NCBI RefSeq assembly: GCF_014930365.1
Contig: NZ_JABXWI010000004.1
Coordinates: 558,001 to 622,000, forward strand
Direction: 5' to 3'
DNA: 64,000 nucleotides
Origin: Streptomyces caniscabiei
GTDB lineage: Bacteria; Actinomycetota; Actinomycetes; Streptomycetales; Streptomycetaceae
This document shows, piece by piece, positions 1-9,356 of the stretch. The translations under genes and the position numbers were made by a program. The number at the start of each line of letters is the position of its first letter. Within the stretch, counting starts at the first letter, position 1. The notes under the pieces are model-generated. The model had not been told where the DNA came from. It saw only the letters and a list, made by a program, of their open reading frames with translations, and ran no database searches.

Positions 1-1
1 C

Positions 2-280
2 GACTTCGCCGTGGCCGTCTTCGAGCCGGGCTGGCGCTGGTCGGAGTCCGTCGGCCCCATCGCGGGCACGGAGAGCTGCCAGGTCCACCACAACGGGTAT
101 GTGGTCCAGGGCCGTATGCAGATCCGGATGGACGACGGCGGTGAGGGCGAGGTCGGACCGGGCGACACCTTCGTGTGTCCGCCGGGGCACGACGCGTGGG
201 TCGTGGGCGACGAGCAGTGCGTGCTGTACGACTTCGCCGGCCAGATGGCCAAGGACTACGCGAAGGCGAAGGGCGACTGA
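2..280 (+). CDS. Cupin-domain protein, 5' end cut by window
   Basis: The frame is open from the window edge to TGA, so only the C-terminal 92 or so residues are present and the true start lies upstream. The visible part is a small beta-barrel cupin: a Gly/His-containing strand around 'CQVHHNGYVVQG', then 'GPGDTFVCPPGHDAWVVGDE', the second cupin motif with Pro-Gly-His. It ends in a short Lys/Ala-rich tail. Such single-domain cupins are often stress or sugar-related binding proteins or small isomerases. The substrate cannot be read from the sequence. A strong hairpin follows the stop. Confidence 0.75.
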   Translation, partial: DFAVAVFEPGWRWSESVGPIAGTESCQVHHNGYVVQGRMQIRMDDGGEGEVGPGDTFVCPPGHDAWVVGDEQCVLYDFAGQMAKDYAKAKGD

Positions 281-304
281 GCCGATCCCGGGTGCGAGAG
301 GGAG

Positions 305-330
305 CGGAGGCGGGGCGTGCCCCGCCTCCG
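305..330. terminator. GC-rich hairpin terminator
   Basis: A perfect 12-bp inverted repeat (305-316 with 319-330, two-base centre) lies 25 bp after the cupin stop. It sits between convergent genes, so it may serve both. There is no T-run, as is usual for actinobacterial terminators. Confidence 0.6.
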
Positions 331-420
331 TCCACGCCCGCCGCATCCGCCACGGCCGCCGCGCGGGCTCACCCGCGCAGCCGCGCACCCCCGCACCCGT
401 CGGAGCGCGTCTCGCCCGCC

Positions 421-1413
421 CTAGATACCGTCGGACTCCCGCAGGTTGTCGAGGGTCGCGTTCGTGTCGTTCTTGAGCCAGTCCACGACGTCGTCCACGT
501 CCGGCATGGTCACGCTGTCGTAGCTGGAGCCGTAGGCGCTCCACCGCATCTCGTACGTCATCCAGCCGTCGCGCACCGCGAGGGTGGCCGACCGGCTGCC
601 GCTGGTGTCGTCGCCCGAGGTGGTGTCCTCGGTGATGAGGTACGCCTCGTCCCCGAAGCCGTCGAGCTTCTCGACCTCGTAGTCGTCGTAGCGCTGGTCG
701 TACTCGGACCACAGGGCGGTGAACTCGGGGCCGGGATCGGTCTTCTTGTGCAGGTCCATCTGGACCGAGAAGTACGCGTCGGACAGGGTGGAGGACGAGG
801 ATTCCTTGAGGGAGATGCTGCAGTAGCTCTGGTCGAGAGCCGCGTGCTTCAGGGAGTTGTTGACGGGGGCGTCGTCCTCCTCCGGGTACTCGGTCTTGAA
901 GGACGAGTAGTCCACCGACGGGCAGATGTCCGACTTGGCCCGGTAGCCGCGCAGGTCGGCCTCGGCATCGCCCTTGCCGAGCAGGAACACCCCGCCCGCC
1001 CAGGCGGCCGAGGCCACCGCCGCGCCGACCAGCGCCCACAGCACGGCGCGCCCGCCGGCGCCCTTGGCGGGCGGTGCCCCGAGCGGCGGATAGCCGCCCG
1101 GCGGGTAGCCACCGGGCGGATAGCCACCCGGCGGCTGACCGTAGGGGTTGGCCTGGGTGGTCACGGCGGCGGCCGGAGGGCCGTAGCCGACCGGGGGCTG
1201 GGGGTGCGGGGCAGGGGACTGCGGGTACGGGTAGGCGCTCGGCACGGCCGCCTGCGTGGGGGCGTGCGCCTGGGCCTGGGCCGGCTGGGCGGGTATCTCG
1301 GCCTGGGTGGGTGTCTGTGGCGGGGCCTGCCCGGGCGGGGGCACCGACGGGGACGCGGACGGCTGGTCCTGCGGCTGCGGCTGGGCCGGCGCACCCTCGG
1401 GGCGTTCGGTCAT
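421..1413 (-). CDS. Proline/glutamine-rich membrane-anchored surface protein
   Basis: The protein has 330 residues. Residues 1-115 are a Pro/Gln/Ala-rich cytoplasmic tail ending in four tandem PGGY units. A single membrane helix follows at about 122-145 (ALVGAAVASAAWAGGVFLL), then an extracellular domain of about 185 residues with two cysteines that could pair (in 'DICPS' and 'SYCSI') and an acidic, Ser/Tyr-rich composition. This is the common actinobacterial layout of a one-helix exported domain with a disordered tail. I do not recognise the outer domain. A GAGGAGA ribosome site sits 7 bp before the ATG, supporting this start. It is probably monocistronic, divergent from the SRPBCC gene. Confidence 0.8.
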   Translation of the reverse strand: MTERPEGAPAQPQPQDQPSASPSVPPPGQAPPQTPTQAEIPAQPAQAQAHAPTQAAVPSAYPYPQSPAPHPQPPVGYGPPAAAVTTQANPYGQPPGGYPPGGYPPGGYPPLGAPPAKGAGGRAVLWALVGAAVASAAWAGGVFLLGKGDAEADLRGYRAKSDICPSVDYSSFKTEYPEEDDAPVNNSLKHAALDQSYCSISLKESSSSTLSDAYFSVQMDLHKKTDPGPEFTALWSEYDQRYDDYEVEKLDGFGDEAYLITEDTTSGDDTSGSRSATLAVRDGWMTYEMRWSAYGSSYDSVTMPDVDDVVDWLKNDTNATLDNLRESDGI

Positions 1414-1722
1414 CGGGGTCTCCTCGGTCGTGGTGGACGGGGTGCGGCGGCGGAGCCGGATCGCCCCGCGGGGTCGCGGGGCGGGGTGGCGCGACGGCGT
1501 GGTGGAACGCGTGGAGGAGGGATGCCCACGGCCGGATCCCCTCCATGCGGCCCCACCGGTCGCGGCCGCAGCTGAAGATCCGAGCCTCGCAGAACCCCTC
1601 CGGCGCGGTCGTCCGTAGAACTACGCACCCTGGTTACGGAACCTGGCGCACCGGCCGGAGCGGGCCCCGGCACGGCGGTCGTCCTGGGGCGGGCGCCCGC
1701 GCCCGGTGCTTTCATGGGAGGC
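1414..1722. other. Divergent intergenic region with a 5' hairpin
   Basis: About 300 bp separates two divergent genes and should carry both promoters. I cannot fix -10/-35 boxes. The one clear structure is a perfect 9-bp-arm hairpin at 1462-1483 (loop GGGT), about 50 bp upstream of the leftward gene. It would lie in that gene's 5' leader if the promoter is further right. Confidence 0.4.
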
Positions 1723-2187
1723 ATGACCAGCAGAAGTGTCGTCGTCGAGCGACGGGTGGCCGCTTCCCAGGGCCGGGTGTGGGAGGCCCTGACGGACCTC
1801 GGCGGTATGGATCGGATGCTCAGCGGTGTCACGAGGGTCGAGGTCCTCACGGACGGGGGATTCGGGGTGGGCACGCGGTGGCGGGAGACCCGTCGGATGT
1901 TCGGCAAGGACGCCACCGAGGAGATGTGGGTGACCGTCAGCGAGCCGCCCGAGCGCTATGTGGTGGAGGCCGAGTCGCACGGCTCCCGCTATGTCTCGGA
2001 GTGGCGGCTGCGGGCCGACGGGCCGGGGTCGACGACGATCCTGATGACGTTCTCCGCCCGGCCGACCGGCTCCGTCGCGGGTCTGCTCGCCCGGGTCATG
2101 GGCCCCGTGGGTGCCCGAGCCGTGCTCAAGGCCATCACGAAGGACCTGGACGAGGTCGCCGGGTGGGTGGAGGGCCGCAGGGGCTGA
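1723..2187 (+). CDS. SRPBCC (START/polyketide-cyclase-like) protein
   Basis: A 154-residue single-domain protein with the SRPBCC layout. It has an N-terminal strand plus 'VAASQGRVWEALTDLGGMDR' (helix-grip start), a middle beta sheet with paired 'RWRETRRMFGKDATEEMWV' and 'YVSEWRL' strands, and a long C-terminal helix ending 'DLDEVAGWVEGRRG'. These proteins bind hydrophobic ligands. The ligand is unknown and no catalytic residues are evident. An ATG nine bases upstream (1714) is an alternative start; neither has an ideally spaced ribosome site (GGGAGG lies only one base before 1723). It stands alone between divergent and convergent neighbours. Confidence 0.75.
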   Translation: MTSRSVVVERRVAASQGRVWEALTDLGGMDRMLSGVTRVEVLTDGGFGVGTRWRETRRMFGKDATEEMWVTVSEPPERYVVEAESHGSRYVSEWRLRADGPGSTTILMTFSARPTGSVAGLLARVMGPVGARAVLKAITKDLDEVAGWVEGRRG

Positions 2188-2203
2188 GCCCCCGCGGCCC
2201 TCC
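2169..2203. terminator. Hairpin overlapping the SRPBCC stop codon
   Basis: Perfect 10-bp arms at 2169-2178 and 2194-2203 have the TGA stop of the SRPBCC gene in the loop. The hairpin lies between convergent genes, so it probably terminates both. Confidence 0.6.
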
Positions 2204-2233
2204 GGCCCTCCGGTCATCGTGGCCGGGCTCCCG

Positions 2234-3814
2234 TCAGGAGTTCAGTCCGTAGCCCGAGGTCACATAGGCGCACTCCGTGTAGATGTAGCCGGGCTCCAGC
2301 TTGGCCGTGTCGGAGGCGGCGCTGGAGGCGTTGTCGCCCTTCGGCTTGTGCAGGAAGTACGTGGTGCCGACCGGCAGGCTGATCGTGCGCTGCGGGTACT
2401 TGTCGTTGCCGCTGCACGGCTTGAAGCTGGAGACGAGGGTGCTGCTCCAGTCGTAGCTGGTGCAGGTGCCGCATCCCTTGAGGGTGAAGGTGCCGGTCAC
2501 CGGGCCGGTGTACATGACCTGGATCTCGTCGGGGCTGTCGTTCTTGACCGTGACGGAGATGCTGCCGCCGGTCCGGGTGGTGGGCAGCTTCTTGCCCGCG
2601 GCGGGGACCTCCTGCGCGATCTCGGCGGCGATCGCTATCTTCTTGGCGCGCGGCGCGTTCTTGTGCTTCTTGTTGGCGTCGACGAAGTCGTTCATCGACG
2701 TCACCGCCTCGGCGAACTCGCCGTCCTTGTACTGGTCCACACCGCAGGTGTAGACCCCGGCGGAGGCGGAGTCCTCGGCCTTCTTGGAGGCGGCGGCGAG
2801 GGCGTCGGCCACTCCGGCCTCGTCCCCCGGCAACGCCTTGACCTGGGAGCCGAGCGTCTCCAGCCGGTCCACGGCGGTGCACGGGTCGTCGCCGCCGACG
2901 GCCTTGACCGCCTTGTCGACGGCCGCCTCGACGTCGGGTTCGACCTTCGCCGCCTGATCGGAGTCGGGGAACGTGGTGAGGAGGTCGCTGAACTGGTCCT
3001 GCCAGCCCTCGGTGTCGGCCGCCAGGCTCTCCGAGGCGCACTCGTACAGCGAGGTGGCGAGACGGCCGTCCGGCCAGGCCGCCAGCGAGCCGAGGTCCTG
3101 CTTGCTCACGTTCTTCGGAACCGTCCGCAGGTATTCGAGGGGAGCGACCGCGTCGCAGTACCGCTGCTCCTCGTAGGGGGCTCCGACCGTCGTGTAGAAG
3201 GTCTTCAGCCGGTCCGGGACCTTCTCGGCGGCCCGGGAGTCGGGGTGGTCGGTGCTGAGGTCGTCGTAGGCGGAGAGCGCCCTGCGGTACTCGGACTGGG
3301 TCGTCGAGAAGGACTCCCCCGAGGCCTTGTCCACGAGTGCGTCGGCCTTCTCCAGCCGGTCCAGGAGCATCTCCTCGACGGCTTCCTTCCGCGCGGTCTC
3401 GTACAGCAGACCGCCCGCGACCGGTACGGCCAGGAGGAGGACGCCGAGCGCGATGGCGAGCGGGGACTTCGCGGGCCACACCAGGCGGTTGCGCAGGCCG
3501 AGGAAGGCGCCGTGGGCCGCGGTGAGGAGGAGGAAGAGGACGTAGACGGTGAGGGTGGCGCCCGAGACGCCGTCAGGGTCGGCCGGCAGGACCGAGAAGA
3601 GCAGCAGGCCGGTGGCGGCCCAGCACAGCAGCGTCAGGAGCGGGCGGCGCATCAGCGCGTAGCCGAGCCCCAGTCCGCTGAGGTTCAGCAGGCCCACCCC
3701 GACGGCCCGCCAGCCGTCCGCGGGCCCGGGGGGCGGTGCCGACGGCATCGGCGGCACGACGTAGCTGTGACTCCACCCGTCCTGGTCTCTTACCCCGTAC
3801 TGATCCCCGGACAT
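2234..3814 (-). CDS. Multi-helix membrane protein with large exported repeat domain
   Basis: The product has 526 residues from the ATG at 3814, which has a GGGGGG purine run 8-10 bp upstream; an upstream ATG at 3844 would add ten residues. It has a short Pro-rich head, then four hydrophobic segments (about residues 35-140), then roughly 380 exported residues. The first part of the outside region is helical and Asp/Leu/Ala-rich, with tetratricopeptide-like spacing and conserved Cys (YCDAVAPLE, LYECASE, DDPCTAVDRLE, YTCGVDQYKDG). The end is a beta-rich domain with more Cys (GCGTCTSYDW, PCSGN, TECAYV). I do not recognise a named family. The cysteine pairs and location suggest a cell-envelope sensor or scaffold. 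Conservation beyond streptomycetes is unknown to me. Confidence 0.75.
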   Translation of the reverse strand: MSGDQYGVRDQDGWSHSYVVPPMPSAPPPGPADGWRAVGVGLLNLSGLGLGYALMRRPLLTLLCWAATGLLLFSVLPADPDGVSGATLTVYVLFLLLTAAHGAFLGLRNRLVWPAKSPLAIALGVLLLAVPVAGGLLYETARKEAVEEMLLDRLEKADALVDKASGESFSTTQSEYRRALSAYDDLSTDHPDSRAAEKVPDRLKTFYTTVGAPYEEQRYCDAVAPLEYLRTVPKNVSKQDLGSLAAWPDGRLATSLYECASESLAADTEGWQDQFSDLLTTFPDSDQAAKVEPDVEAAVDKAVKAVGGDDPCTAVDRLETLGSQVKALPGDEAGVADALAAASKKAEDSASAGVYTCGVDQYKDGEFAEAVTSMNDFVDANKKHKNAPRAKKIAIAAEIAQEVPAAGKKLPTTRTGGSISVTVKNDSPDEIQVMYTGPVTGTFTLKGCGTCTSYDWSSTLVSSFKPCSGNDKYPQRTISLPVGTTYFLHKPKGDNASSAASDTAKLEPGYIYTECAYVTSGYGLNS

Positions 3815-4021
3815 CTCGGATCCCCCCGTCAACTCCACCCGCATGCTTACGAATTGTCAGTGTACGGCCGAAACTCGATGCCGCGACAGATGATTCTCGG
3901 GCGCGGGAAGAGATCGATTTCACTTCGTGACCACCGCCCGAGAGGTGGCGCGAAAGCATCGGTCGCACCGCTGGTCGGTGCGTGCAACGTACAGGCCCCA
4001 CAGCTGGTTGACGCACCCGGG

Positions 4022-4984
4022 TCAGCTTCCGGTTCGCCCGGCGGGCGACGGATTCCCCGCCGCCGGTTCGGGATCGGCGGCGCTGCGGGCGGAGGACGCC
4101 CGGGCGAGGATCACGGCAGCCGCCGTACCGGTCGTGAGGACACCGGCCAGCAGCAGGACGCCGTAGGGGAGGGTCGGATCGTACGGGGCGCGGCCGGCGT
4201 AGGCGGTCGCGGTGACGGCTCCGAGGACGGCCGCGTAGCCGAGCGCGGCCACGGCCAGGACGGACGCCGCCCGGCGGGGCCGCGGTCGGCCCGACTCGCT
4301 CAGGATCGCGAGGACGGCGAGGAGTTGGACGCCGTGCAGTCCGGTGGCGTGGGCCAGTTTGGCACTGCCCGCCGCCCCGAACAGGATCTCCCGGGGTACG
4401 TGTCCGGTCTCGTCGAAGGCTGCCTCCCCGATGGCGGCCATGTCGCCGCCGATGTACCCGGCGACCAGGACGGCCGCGAGTCCCGCGAGGACGGCGACGC
4501 GGGAGGCCCCACTGCCGTCGAACCGGATCAGCGCGACGACGAACAGCCAGGCCAGGCCGAGGATCAGCGGCAGGATCAGGGTGCCGATCATGGACCAGAT
4601 CGCGGCGTCGGTGTCGGTCGCCTGGTTGAAGTGGGAGGCGACCCCGCGCCACCGCTGGGCGGTGATGAGCCCGACCTCGCAGACGCCGACGGCGACGATC
4701 AGGCCCGCCGGCACGCGCACCCACCAGCGCGCGGGCAACTGGCGCATGATCCAGACCACCGACCACACCAGCAGTCCGAACGACACCCCGAACGCGACCG
4801 GCTTGCGCCAGGACACCGGCCCCCACCAGGGCGCGCCGTCCACCACCGCCACCAGCCCGTGCACCGCCCCGGAGAGCAGCAGCGCGGTCCCGCACCACCA
4901 CAGCAGCCGCTGGTAGCGGCCCCGCGGCCGGACGGCACGCCACACGTCCGACGCCAGAACCGTCCCCACGTCCCTCGCGTTCAT
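4022..4984 (-). CDS. Multi-pass integral membrane protein
   Basis: The 320-residue product has about eight predicted helices (for example around 28-48, 60-80, 92-110, 134-156, 165-185, 215-232, 240-262, 272-295) joined by short Arg-rich loops. A loop with 'DGAPWWGPVSWRKPVAFG' between the first two helices is distinctive, and the C-terminus is a Pro/Ala tail. A strong purine-rich ribosome site (GGGAGGGGGAG) precedes the ATG. It lies downstream of the response regulator on the same strand, separated by 115 bp that hold a nested palindrome array. It is therefore a plausible target of that two-component system. Transport or sensing are both possible. Confidence 0.75.
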   Translation of the reverse strand: MNARDVGTVLASDVWRAVRPRGRYQRLLWWCGTALLLSGAVHGLVAVVDGAPWWGPVSWRKPVAFGVSFGLLVWSVVWIMRQLPARWWVRVPAGLIVAVGVCEVGLITAQRWRGVASHFNQATDTDAAIWSMIGTLILPLILGLAWLFVVALIRFDGSGASRVAVLAGLAAVLVAGYIGGDMAAIGEAAFDETGHVPREILFGAAGSAKLAHATGLHGVQLLAVLAILSESGRPRPRRAASVLAVAALGYAAVLGAVTATAYAGRAPYDPTLPYGVLLLAGVLTTGTAAAVILARASSARSAADPEPAAGNPSPAGRTGS

Positions 4985-5036
4985 CCCAGCTCCCCCTCCC
5001 GGCGACTGGCCTGACCGTAGGGCGACGGAGGGGGCC

Positions 5037-5090
5037 GGACGTCCCCCCGAGGGGGTGCGGGGACGTACCCCCTCAGGGGTACGGGGACGT
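5037..5090 (-). promoter_or_regulatory. Palindrome/direct-repeat array upstream of the membrane protein gene
   Basis: The segment contains a perfect 7-bp-arm palindrome (gtacccc-ctca-ggggtac, 5065-5082). It is flanked by direct copies of ggggacgt at 5059-5066 and 5083-5090, and by the inverse copy acgtcccc at 5039-5046. It sits between the response-regulator stop and the start of the membrane protein gene on the same strand, about 55-105 bp upstream of that start. That placement fits an operator for the adjacent NarL-type regulator. An intergenic terminator is the other reading. Confidence 0.4.
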
Positions 5091-5099
5091 CACGGCCGG

Positions 5100-5906
5100 T
5101 CAGCCGGAGCCGGGGTGGGCGGGCGGCGTTCCGAAGGGGTCCGCGGGCGACCGGAGCGGGTCCGTGGGCGCGCGGAGGGGTTCCGGGGGCGCGCCGCGTG
5201 ACTCCATGAGGCCGGAGCGGTGGGCCAGGACCACGGCCTGGGCCCGGTCGCGGGCGCCGATCTTGTGCAGGATGCGTTTGACGTGGGTCTTCGCGGTGGA
5301 CTCGGCGATACCGAGCACCGTGGCGAGTTCCGCGTTGGACAGGCCCTCGGCGATCAGCCGCAGCACCTGGGCCTCGCGGGCGGTGAGCGCGCGCAGCCGG
5401 GCGCGCTCCGCCGCGTCCGGCTCGGCGCGGGCACCCCGGCCGTCGAGGACGAAGCGCTCGACGAGGGCGCCGGTGACGGACGGATCGAGCAGCGTGTCCC
5501 CGGCGTGGACCGTGCGGACGGCGTCGATGAGCCGCTCGGGGGCGGCGCGCTTGAGCAGGAAGCCGCTGGCCCCGGCCCGCAACGCCCGCCATACATAGGC
5601 GTCGTCGGGGAACGTCGTCAGGACGAGCACCCGCGCGGCCAGGCCCGCCGCGACGATCCGGCCGGTGGCCTCGATGCCGTCGATGCCCGGCATCCGTACG
5701 TCCATCAGGACGACGTCCGGGGTCAGCGCGTGGCACAGTTCCACGGCCCGTATCCCGTCGGCGGCCTCCCCGACGACGTCGATGTCCGGCGCGGTGCCGA
5801 GGGTCACGGCGACACCGGTCCGCAGCAGGGCGTCGTCGTCCGCGAGAAGCACACGGACGGCGCCAGGCGCTCCGGGAGTGGTCGTGGCGGCTCCAGGCGC
5901 GGTCAT
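5100..5906 (-). CDS. NarL/LuxR-family response regulator
   Basis: The protein has 268 residues. The receiver domain (about 17-135) shows the acidic pocket (LLADDD), the phospho-acceptor Asp69 in 'VVLMDVRMPG', a Thr in 'LVLTTFPDD' and the Lys in 'FLLKRAAP'. The C-terminal LuxR helix-turn-helix (about 165-225) has 'LTAREAQVLRLIAEGLSN' and 'AESTAKTHVKRIL'. The tail carries a repetitive Pro/Leu/Arg extension of about 35 residues. The ATG overlaps the stop of the kinase gene by 4 bp, so the pair is translationally coupled and the kinase is its partner. A longer frame running upstream is out of frame with the kinase and was not used. Confidence 0.92.
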   Translation of the reverse strand: MTAPGAATTTPGAPGAVRVLLADDDALLRTGVAVTLGTAPDIDVVGEAADGIRAVELCHALTPDVVLMDVRMPGIDGIEATGRIVAAGLAARVLVLTTFPDDAYVWRALRAGASGFLLKRAAPERLIDAVRTVHAGDTLLDPSVTGALVERFVLDGRGARAEPDAAERARLRALTAREAQVLRLIAEGLSNAELATVLGIAESTAKTHVKRILHKIGARDRAQAVVLAHRSGLMESRGAPPEPLRAPTDPLRSPADPFGTPPAHPGSG

Positions 5907-7099
5907 GGCAGCGGCAGTTCGACGGTGAGGGCGAAGCCGGTGCCGTCGTCGGCCGGACCGTGCGCCACCGATCCGCCGAGCGCGGCGGCCCGTTCGCCGA
6001 TGCCGCGCAGTCCTCGCCCCGGCCGGTACTCCGGCGGCGGCCCGGCGCCGCCGTCCACGACCGTCACGAGCACCGCGTTCCCCCAGCGTTGTCGGCGGAC
6101 CGTCACCTCGGCGGACCGGGCGTGCCCGTGGCGCAGGGCGTTGGTCAGCGCCTCCTGGACGATCCGGTGGACGGACAGCCGCAACGCGCGCGGCAGGGTG
6201 AGCGTCTCCGGCTCGACGCACACCCGTACGTCCATGCCCGCGTCCACCATGGGGCGCACCAGTTGACCGAGGTAGGCCGGGTCCAGGTCGGTGTCGTCCG
6301 GGGTGGTGCGGTCCGGGGCGGGACCGCCGGTGGCGCCCGCGACGGTGGTGGCGCCCATGACGGTGGTGTCCCCGGTGGCGTCCGTGGCGTCGTCGTCGGC
6401 GCGCAGGACGCCGAGGAGGCGGTCGAGTTCGGCGAGGGCGTCACGGCCGGTGCGTTCGACGCTCATCAGCAGTTCCCGGGTGCGCTCGGGGTCGGTGTCG
6501 AGCACCATGCGTCCGGCGCCGGCCTGGACCAGCATGGCGTTCACCGAGTGTCCGACGACGTCATGCAACTCCCGGGCGATGCGCACCCGTTCGGCGACGA
6601 CCGTCTCGCGGCGCAGCAACCGCCGCAGTTCCTCCGTCTCCCTGCGGCGGCGGGCCGTGGCGCAGCCCGCCGACCACACCAGCAGCCAGACGAGGACGAC
6701 GGCGACCTCGGTCACCCACGGGTCGTCCTTCGACGCGAAGTGGGCCAGCACCCCGGGCGGCACGAGGAGCGCCCCGAGCACGGCCCTGCGCGGAGTCGCG
6801 TACAGGCCCAGCGAGTGGACGCCGATGAGGTTCGCGACCGGCGTCAACTGGCCGGGGCCCACCCACAGGGCCTCGACGACGAGCCCCGCCGTGCCCACCA
6901 CGTACCCGGCGAGCGGGGCGCGCCGCCTCACCGCCAGGCCTGCGGCGATCACCGCGCCGAGGGCCAGGACGGCGGGTGGTGGGGCGTCGGCGCCGTCTCC
7001 CGCGCCGAGCCGGACGGCGGTCATCGCCACGAGCAGCACGGCGGCCGCCGCCACGTCACCCGGTGGCAACCGCAGCCGCCGGAACCGGTCCTCCGCCAT
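5903..7099 (-). CDS. NarL-type sensor histidine kinase (HisKA_3)
   Basis: A 398-residue membrane kinase. The first 145 residues contain about five hydrophobic helices and no large outside domain, so it senses within the membrane or through a partner. The HisKA_3 dimerisation helix contains 'ARELHDVVGHSVNAM' with phospho-acceptor His179. The HATPase_c domain has an N-box 'IVQEALTNALRHGHA' and a 'GRGLRGIGERAAALGG' G-box. A linker of Thr/Ala/Asp residues (about 231-265) separates the two and looks disordered. It is co-transcribed with, and overlaps by 4 bp, the downstream response regulator. Confidence 0.92.
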   Translation of the reverse strand: MAEDRFRRLRLPPGDVAAAAVLLVAMTAVRLGAGDGADAPPPAVLALGAVIAAGLAVRRRAPLAGYVVGTAGLVVEALWVGPGQLTPVANLIGVHSLGLYATPRRAVLGALLVPPGVLAHFASKDDPWVTEVAVVLVWLLVWSAGCATARRRRETEELRRLLRRETVVAERVRIARELHDVVGHSVNAMLVQAGAGRMVLDTDPERTRELLMSVERTGRDALAELDRLLGVLRADDDATDATGDTTVMGATTVAGATGGPAPDRTTPDDTDLDPAYLGQLVRPMVDAGMDVRVCVEPETLTLPRALRLSVHRIVQEALTNALRHGHARSAEVTVRRQRWGNAVLVTVVDGGAGPPPEYRPGRGLRGIGERAAALGGSVAHGPADDGTGFALTVELPLP

Positions 7100-7193
7100 G
7101 CTCCGCCCGCCCCGTCAGCTGATGCAGGATCAAGTCCCGTTCAAACTAACAAGGTTGGCTGAGCATGGACATCGCATCCGGTCGGCGTACGGG

Positions 7194-9356
7194 TCAGTAG
7201 GTCCCTCGCCTGACCCGGCGCAGCAGTACGACACCGGCGAGCACGGCCACGCCGCCGATCATCGCGGGCCACAGCTGCGAACCGGTCTCGGCGAGACTGC
7301 CGCTCGCCGACCCGGACCCCTGTGCGCCGGGCTGCCCGGCGGCCGACGGCACGTTCGCCGCGGGTGGCTCCCCGGGGGCCGCGTTCGCGTCACCGCCGGT
7401 GCCGGTGCCGTTCCCGCCCTTGTCCCCGTCGGCGGCGGAGTCGGAGTCTGCGGGGTTGCCGCGCTGGGTCGCCTTCACCGAGCCCAGAACCTGGGGCTCC
7501 TTGTCGCCGCCCTTGCCCGTTTCATCAGCCTGGTCGCCCTTGCCCGTTTCGTCGGCCTGGTCGCCCTGGTCGTCGCTGCCGGGCGCCTGGGCGGTCTCGG
7601 TGGGCTCGGCCGCGTTCTCGTCCTGACCCTGGTCGCCCTGCCCCTGGTCATCGCCATCGCCATCGCCCTGACCGTTGCCCGACTGTTCCTGGTCCTGGTC
7701 CTGGTCCTGGCCCTGCTCATGGTCCTGGCCCTGATCCTGACCGTCGTCCTGCCCCTGACCGTCGCCCTGGCCGGCGTCGCCGCCCTGGTCGCCGCCGTCG
7801 CCCTGGCCGGCGTCCCCGTCGCCCTGGTCGCCGCCGAGGTCCGCCGCGTCGCACTCGCGCCCGTCGTTGACGCAGTCCACCATCGCCCGCATCAGGTCCT
7901 CGTCGAAGACGTTGATGAAGTCGCCGTGGTCGGTGCCGGGCTTGTGGAGCTGCTCGGGGAAGGAGTCCACGGCGAACAGCGGGGTCGTACGGCCGCCGTC
8001 CTGGAGGCTCGGGGCGTCGACGTCGTAGACGATGCGCTGGACCAGCTGCGGGATGGCCTTGAACCCGGCCGCGCAGCTGCCGTCCGCCGCGGCGAAGGCC
8101 ACGTGGGTGCGGTGGTTGGCGCTGTCGATGTTGCGGCCGTCCCAGCAGCTCTGGAACTCGAACGTGCGGACGACGTCGCTGCCGGAGGGGCACAGCGGGT
8201 ACTTGTCCTTCAGCTGCCGGTCCTCGAAGCCGGTGCAGCTCCAGGACGCGTTGGCGTTGGCCGGGCCGTTGATGAAGGCCTTGGCGTCACCGGTGATGAT
8301 GCGCAGCAGCCGCGGCATCTCCACGACCTCGCCCCGCGGGCTGCCGACGAAGGTCATCGTGACGTCCTTGGGCGTCACGATCTCGCCGGCGTTGCCCTCG
8401 ATGCCGCCGCCGGGCGCGTTGGCGTCCTGCTCGGCGGTGCCGTTCTGCAGCCGGATCACGGGCCAGAAGTACGAGGACCTGTCGCCCTGGTTCTCACAGC
8501 TGGTGTCGGCGGCGGCGAGGTCCTCGTCGCCGGCGAACGCGCTGTTGCCCTGGTTGCCGACGTAGTCGTGGAAGTGGTGGGCGCCATTGGAGACACCAGG
8601 GGCGACGATGACGTTGTCGGAGTTGAACAGGCCGTTGGCGTTCACCCCGCAGTCGGTGCTGAAGGAGCCGGTGGAGCCGTTCCCCCCGCCCCGGTTCCCG
8701 GTGTTCGGCTGGACGGACCTGATGTCGGCGTAGTCCGCGGCCACCGGCCCGTTGCCGGCCTGCCCGCCGTTGCCCTGCTGCCCCTGACCGCCCTGGTCTC
8801 CCCGGTTCTGGTCGCCGTCGCCGTTCTGGCCGCCGCCGTTCTGCTCTCCGCCGTTCTGCTCTCCGCCGTTCTGACCGGCGTTCTGGTTCTCGGCGGGACG
8901 CAGTTCGCAGGCGGCGAGGGAGTCGAGTCCCTCGGGGCGGTCGCCGACGCGGTCGATGGCGATCGCGATCCGCTCGATCGTGGCCGCCCGCTTCTCCTTG
9001 AGCGGGTTCATGATCGCGTCGTCGGCGAAGCCGCCGTCCTGCTGCTGGGCCCGGAGGGAGTTCTGCAGCCGCTGGTAGGCCTCGGCTATCTGCTGGTCCA
9101 GGGCGGCGAGTTCCTTGTCGACGCCCTCCCGTGCCCCCTCGGGCACCTCCGTGAGCCCGCTGCCGACGTCCGGGCAGTCGATCGTGCCGGCTGCGGAGCC
9201 GACCTGCTCGACCCAGTCGTCGGGGGCGCCGTCCTCGGTGGCCGAAGCGTAGACATTGACGGCCACGAGACCGCCTCCGCCCAAGATCAGCGCGATCGCG
9301 GCGGAAGTCGCGCGCCGTGCTCCGGATGGGCGTCTGCGCCTGGTGGTGCGTCCCAC
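7194..9356 (-). CDS. DUF1996 surface protein with LAETG sortase signal
   Basis: A 720-residue exported protein. There is an N-terminal signal/anchor helix at about 17-38 after an Arg-rich start, then a helical region (75-150) and a Gln/Gly/Asn-rich linker. The DUF1996 domain follows at about 215-480, with the hallmark '[11 protein letters not shown]' and several paired Cys. A very long Asp/Gln/Gly low-complexity stalk comes next. The C-terminus is a classic wall-sorting signal: LAETG at 688-692, a hydrophobic helix and a basic tail (RRVRRGTY). LAxTG motifs are used by class E sortases in Streptomyces, so the protein is probably covalently attached to peptidoglycan. DUF1996 occurs in bacterial and fungal secreted proteins of unclear function. 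Confidence 0.85.
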   Translation of the reverse strand: MGRTTRRRRPSGARRATSAAIALILGGGGLVAVNVYASATEDGAPDDWVEQVGSAAGTIDCPDVGSGLTEVPEGAREGVDKELAALDQQIAEAYQRLQNSLRAQQQDGGFADDAIMNPLKEKRAATIERIAIAIDRVGDRPEGLDSLAACELRPAENQNAGQNGGEQNGGEQNGGGQNGDGDQNRGDQGGQGQQGNGGQAGNGPVAADYADIRSVQPNTGNRGGGNGSTGSFSTDCGVNANGLFNSDNVIVAPGVSNGAHHFHDYVGNQGNSAFAGDEDLAAADTSCENQGDRSSYFWPVIRLQNGTAEQDANAPGGGIEGNAGEIVTPKDVTMTFVGSPRGEVVEMPRLLRIITGDAKAFINGPANANASWSCTGFEDRQLKDKYPLCPSGSDVVRTFEFQSCWDGRNIDSANHRTHVAFAAADGSCAAGFKAIPQLVQRIVYDVDAPSLQDGGRTTPLFAVDSFPEQLHKPGTDHGDFINVFDEDLMRAMVDCVNDGRECDAADLGGDQGDGDAGQGDGGDQGGDAGQGDGQGQDDGQDQGQDHEQGQDQDQDQEQSGNGQGDGDGDDQGQGDQGQDENAAEPTETAQAPGSDDQGDQADETGKGDQADETGKGGDKEPQVLGSVKATQRGNPADSDSAADGDKGGNGTGTGGDANAAPGEPPAANVPSAAGQPGAQGSGSASGSLAETGSQLWPAMIGGVAVLAGVVLLRRVRRGTY

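Noticed and set aside
2111..5014. 967-codon forward open frame
   Set aside because: It lies antisense to two membrane protein genes with clear helices and ribosome sites. Long open antisense frames are normal at this GC content, and its composition is Arg/Gly/Val-rich without any domain.
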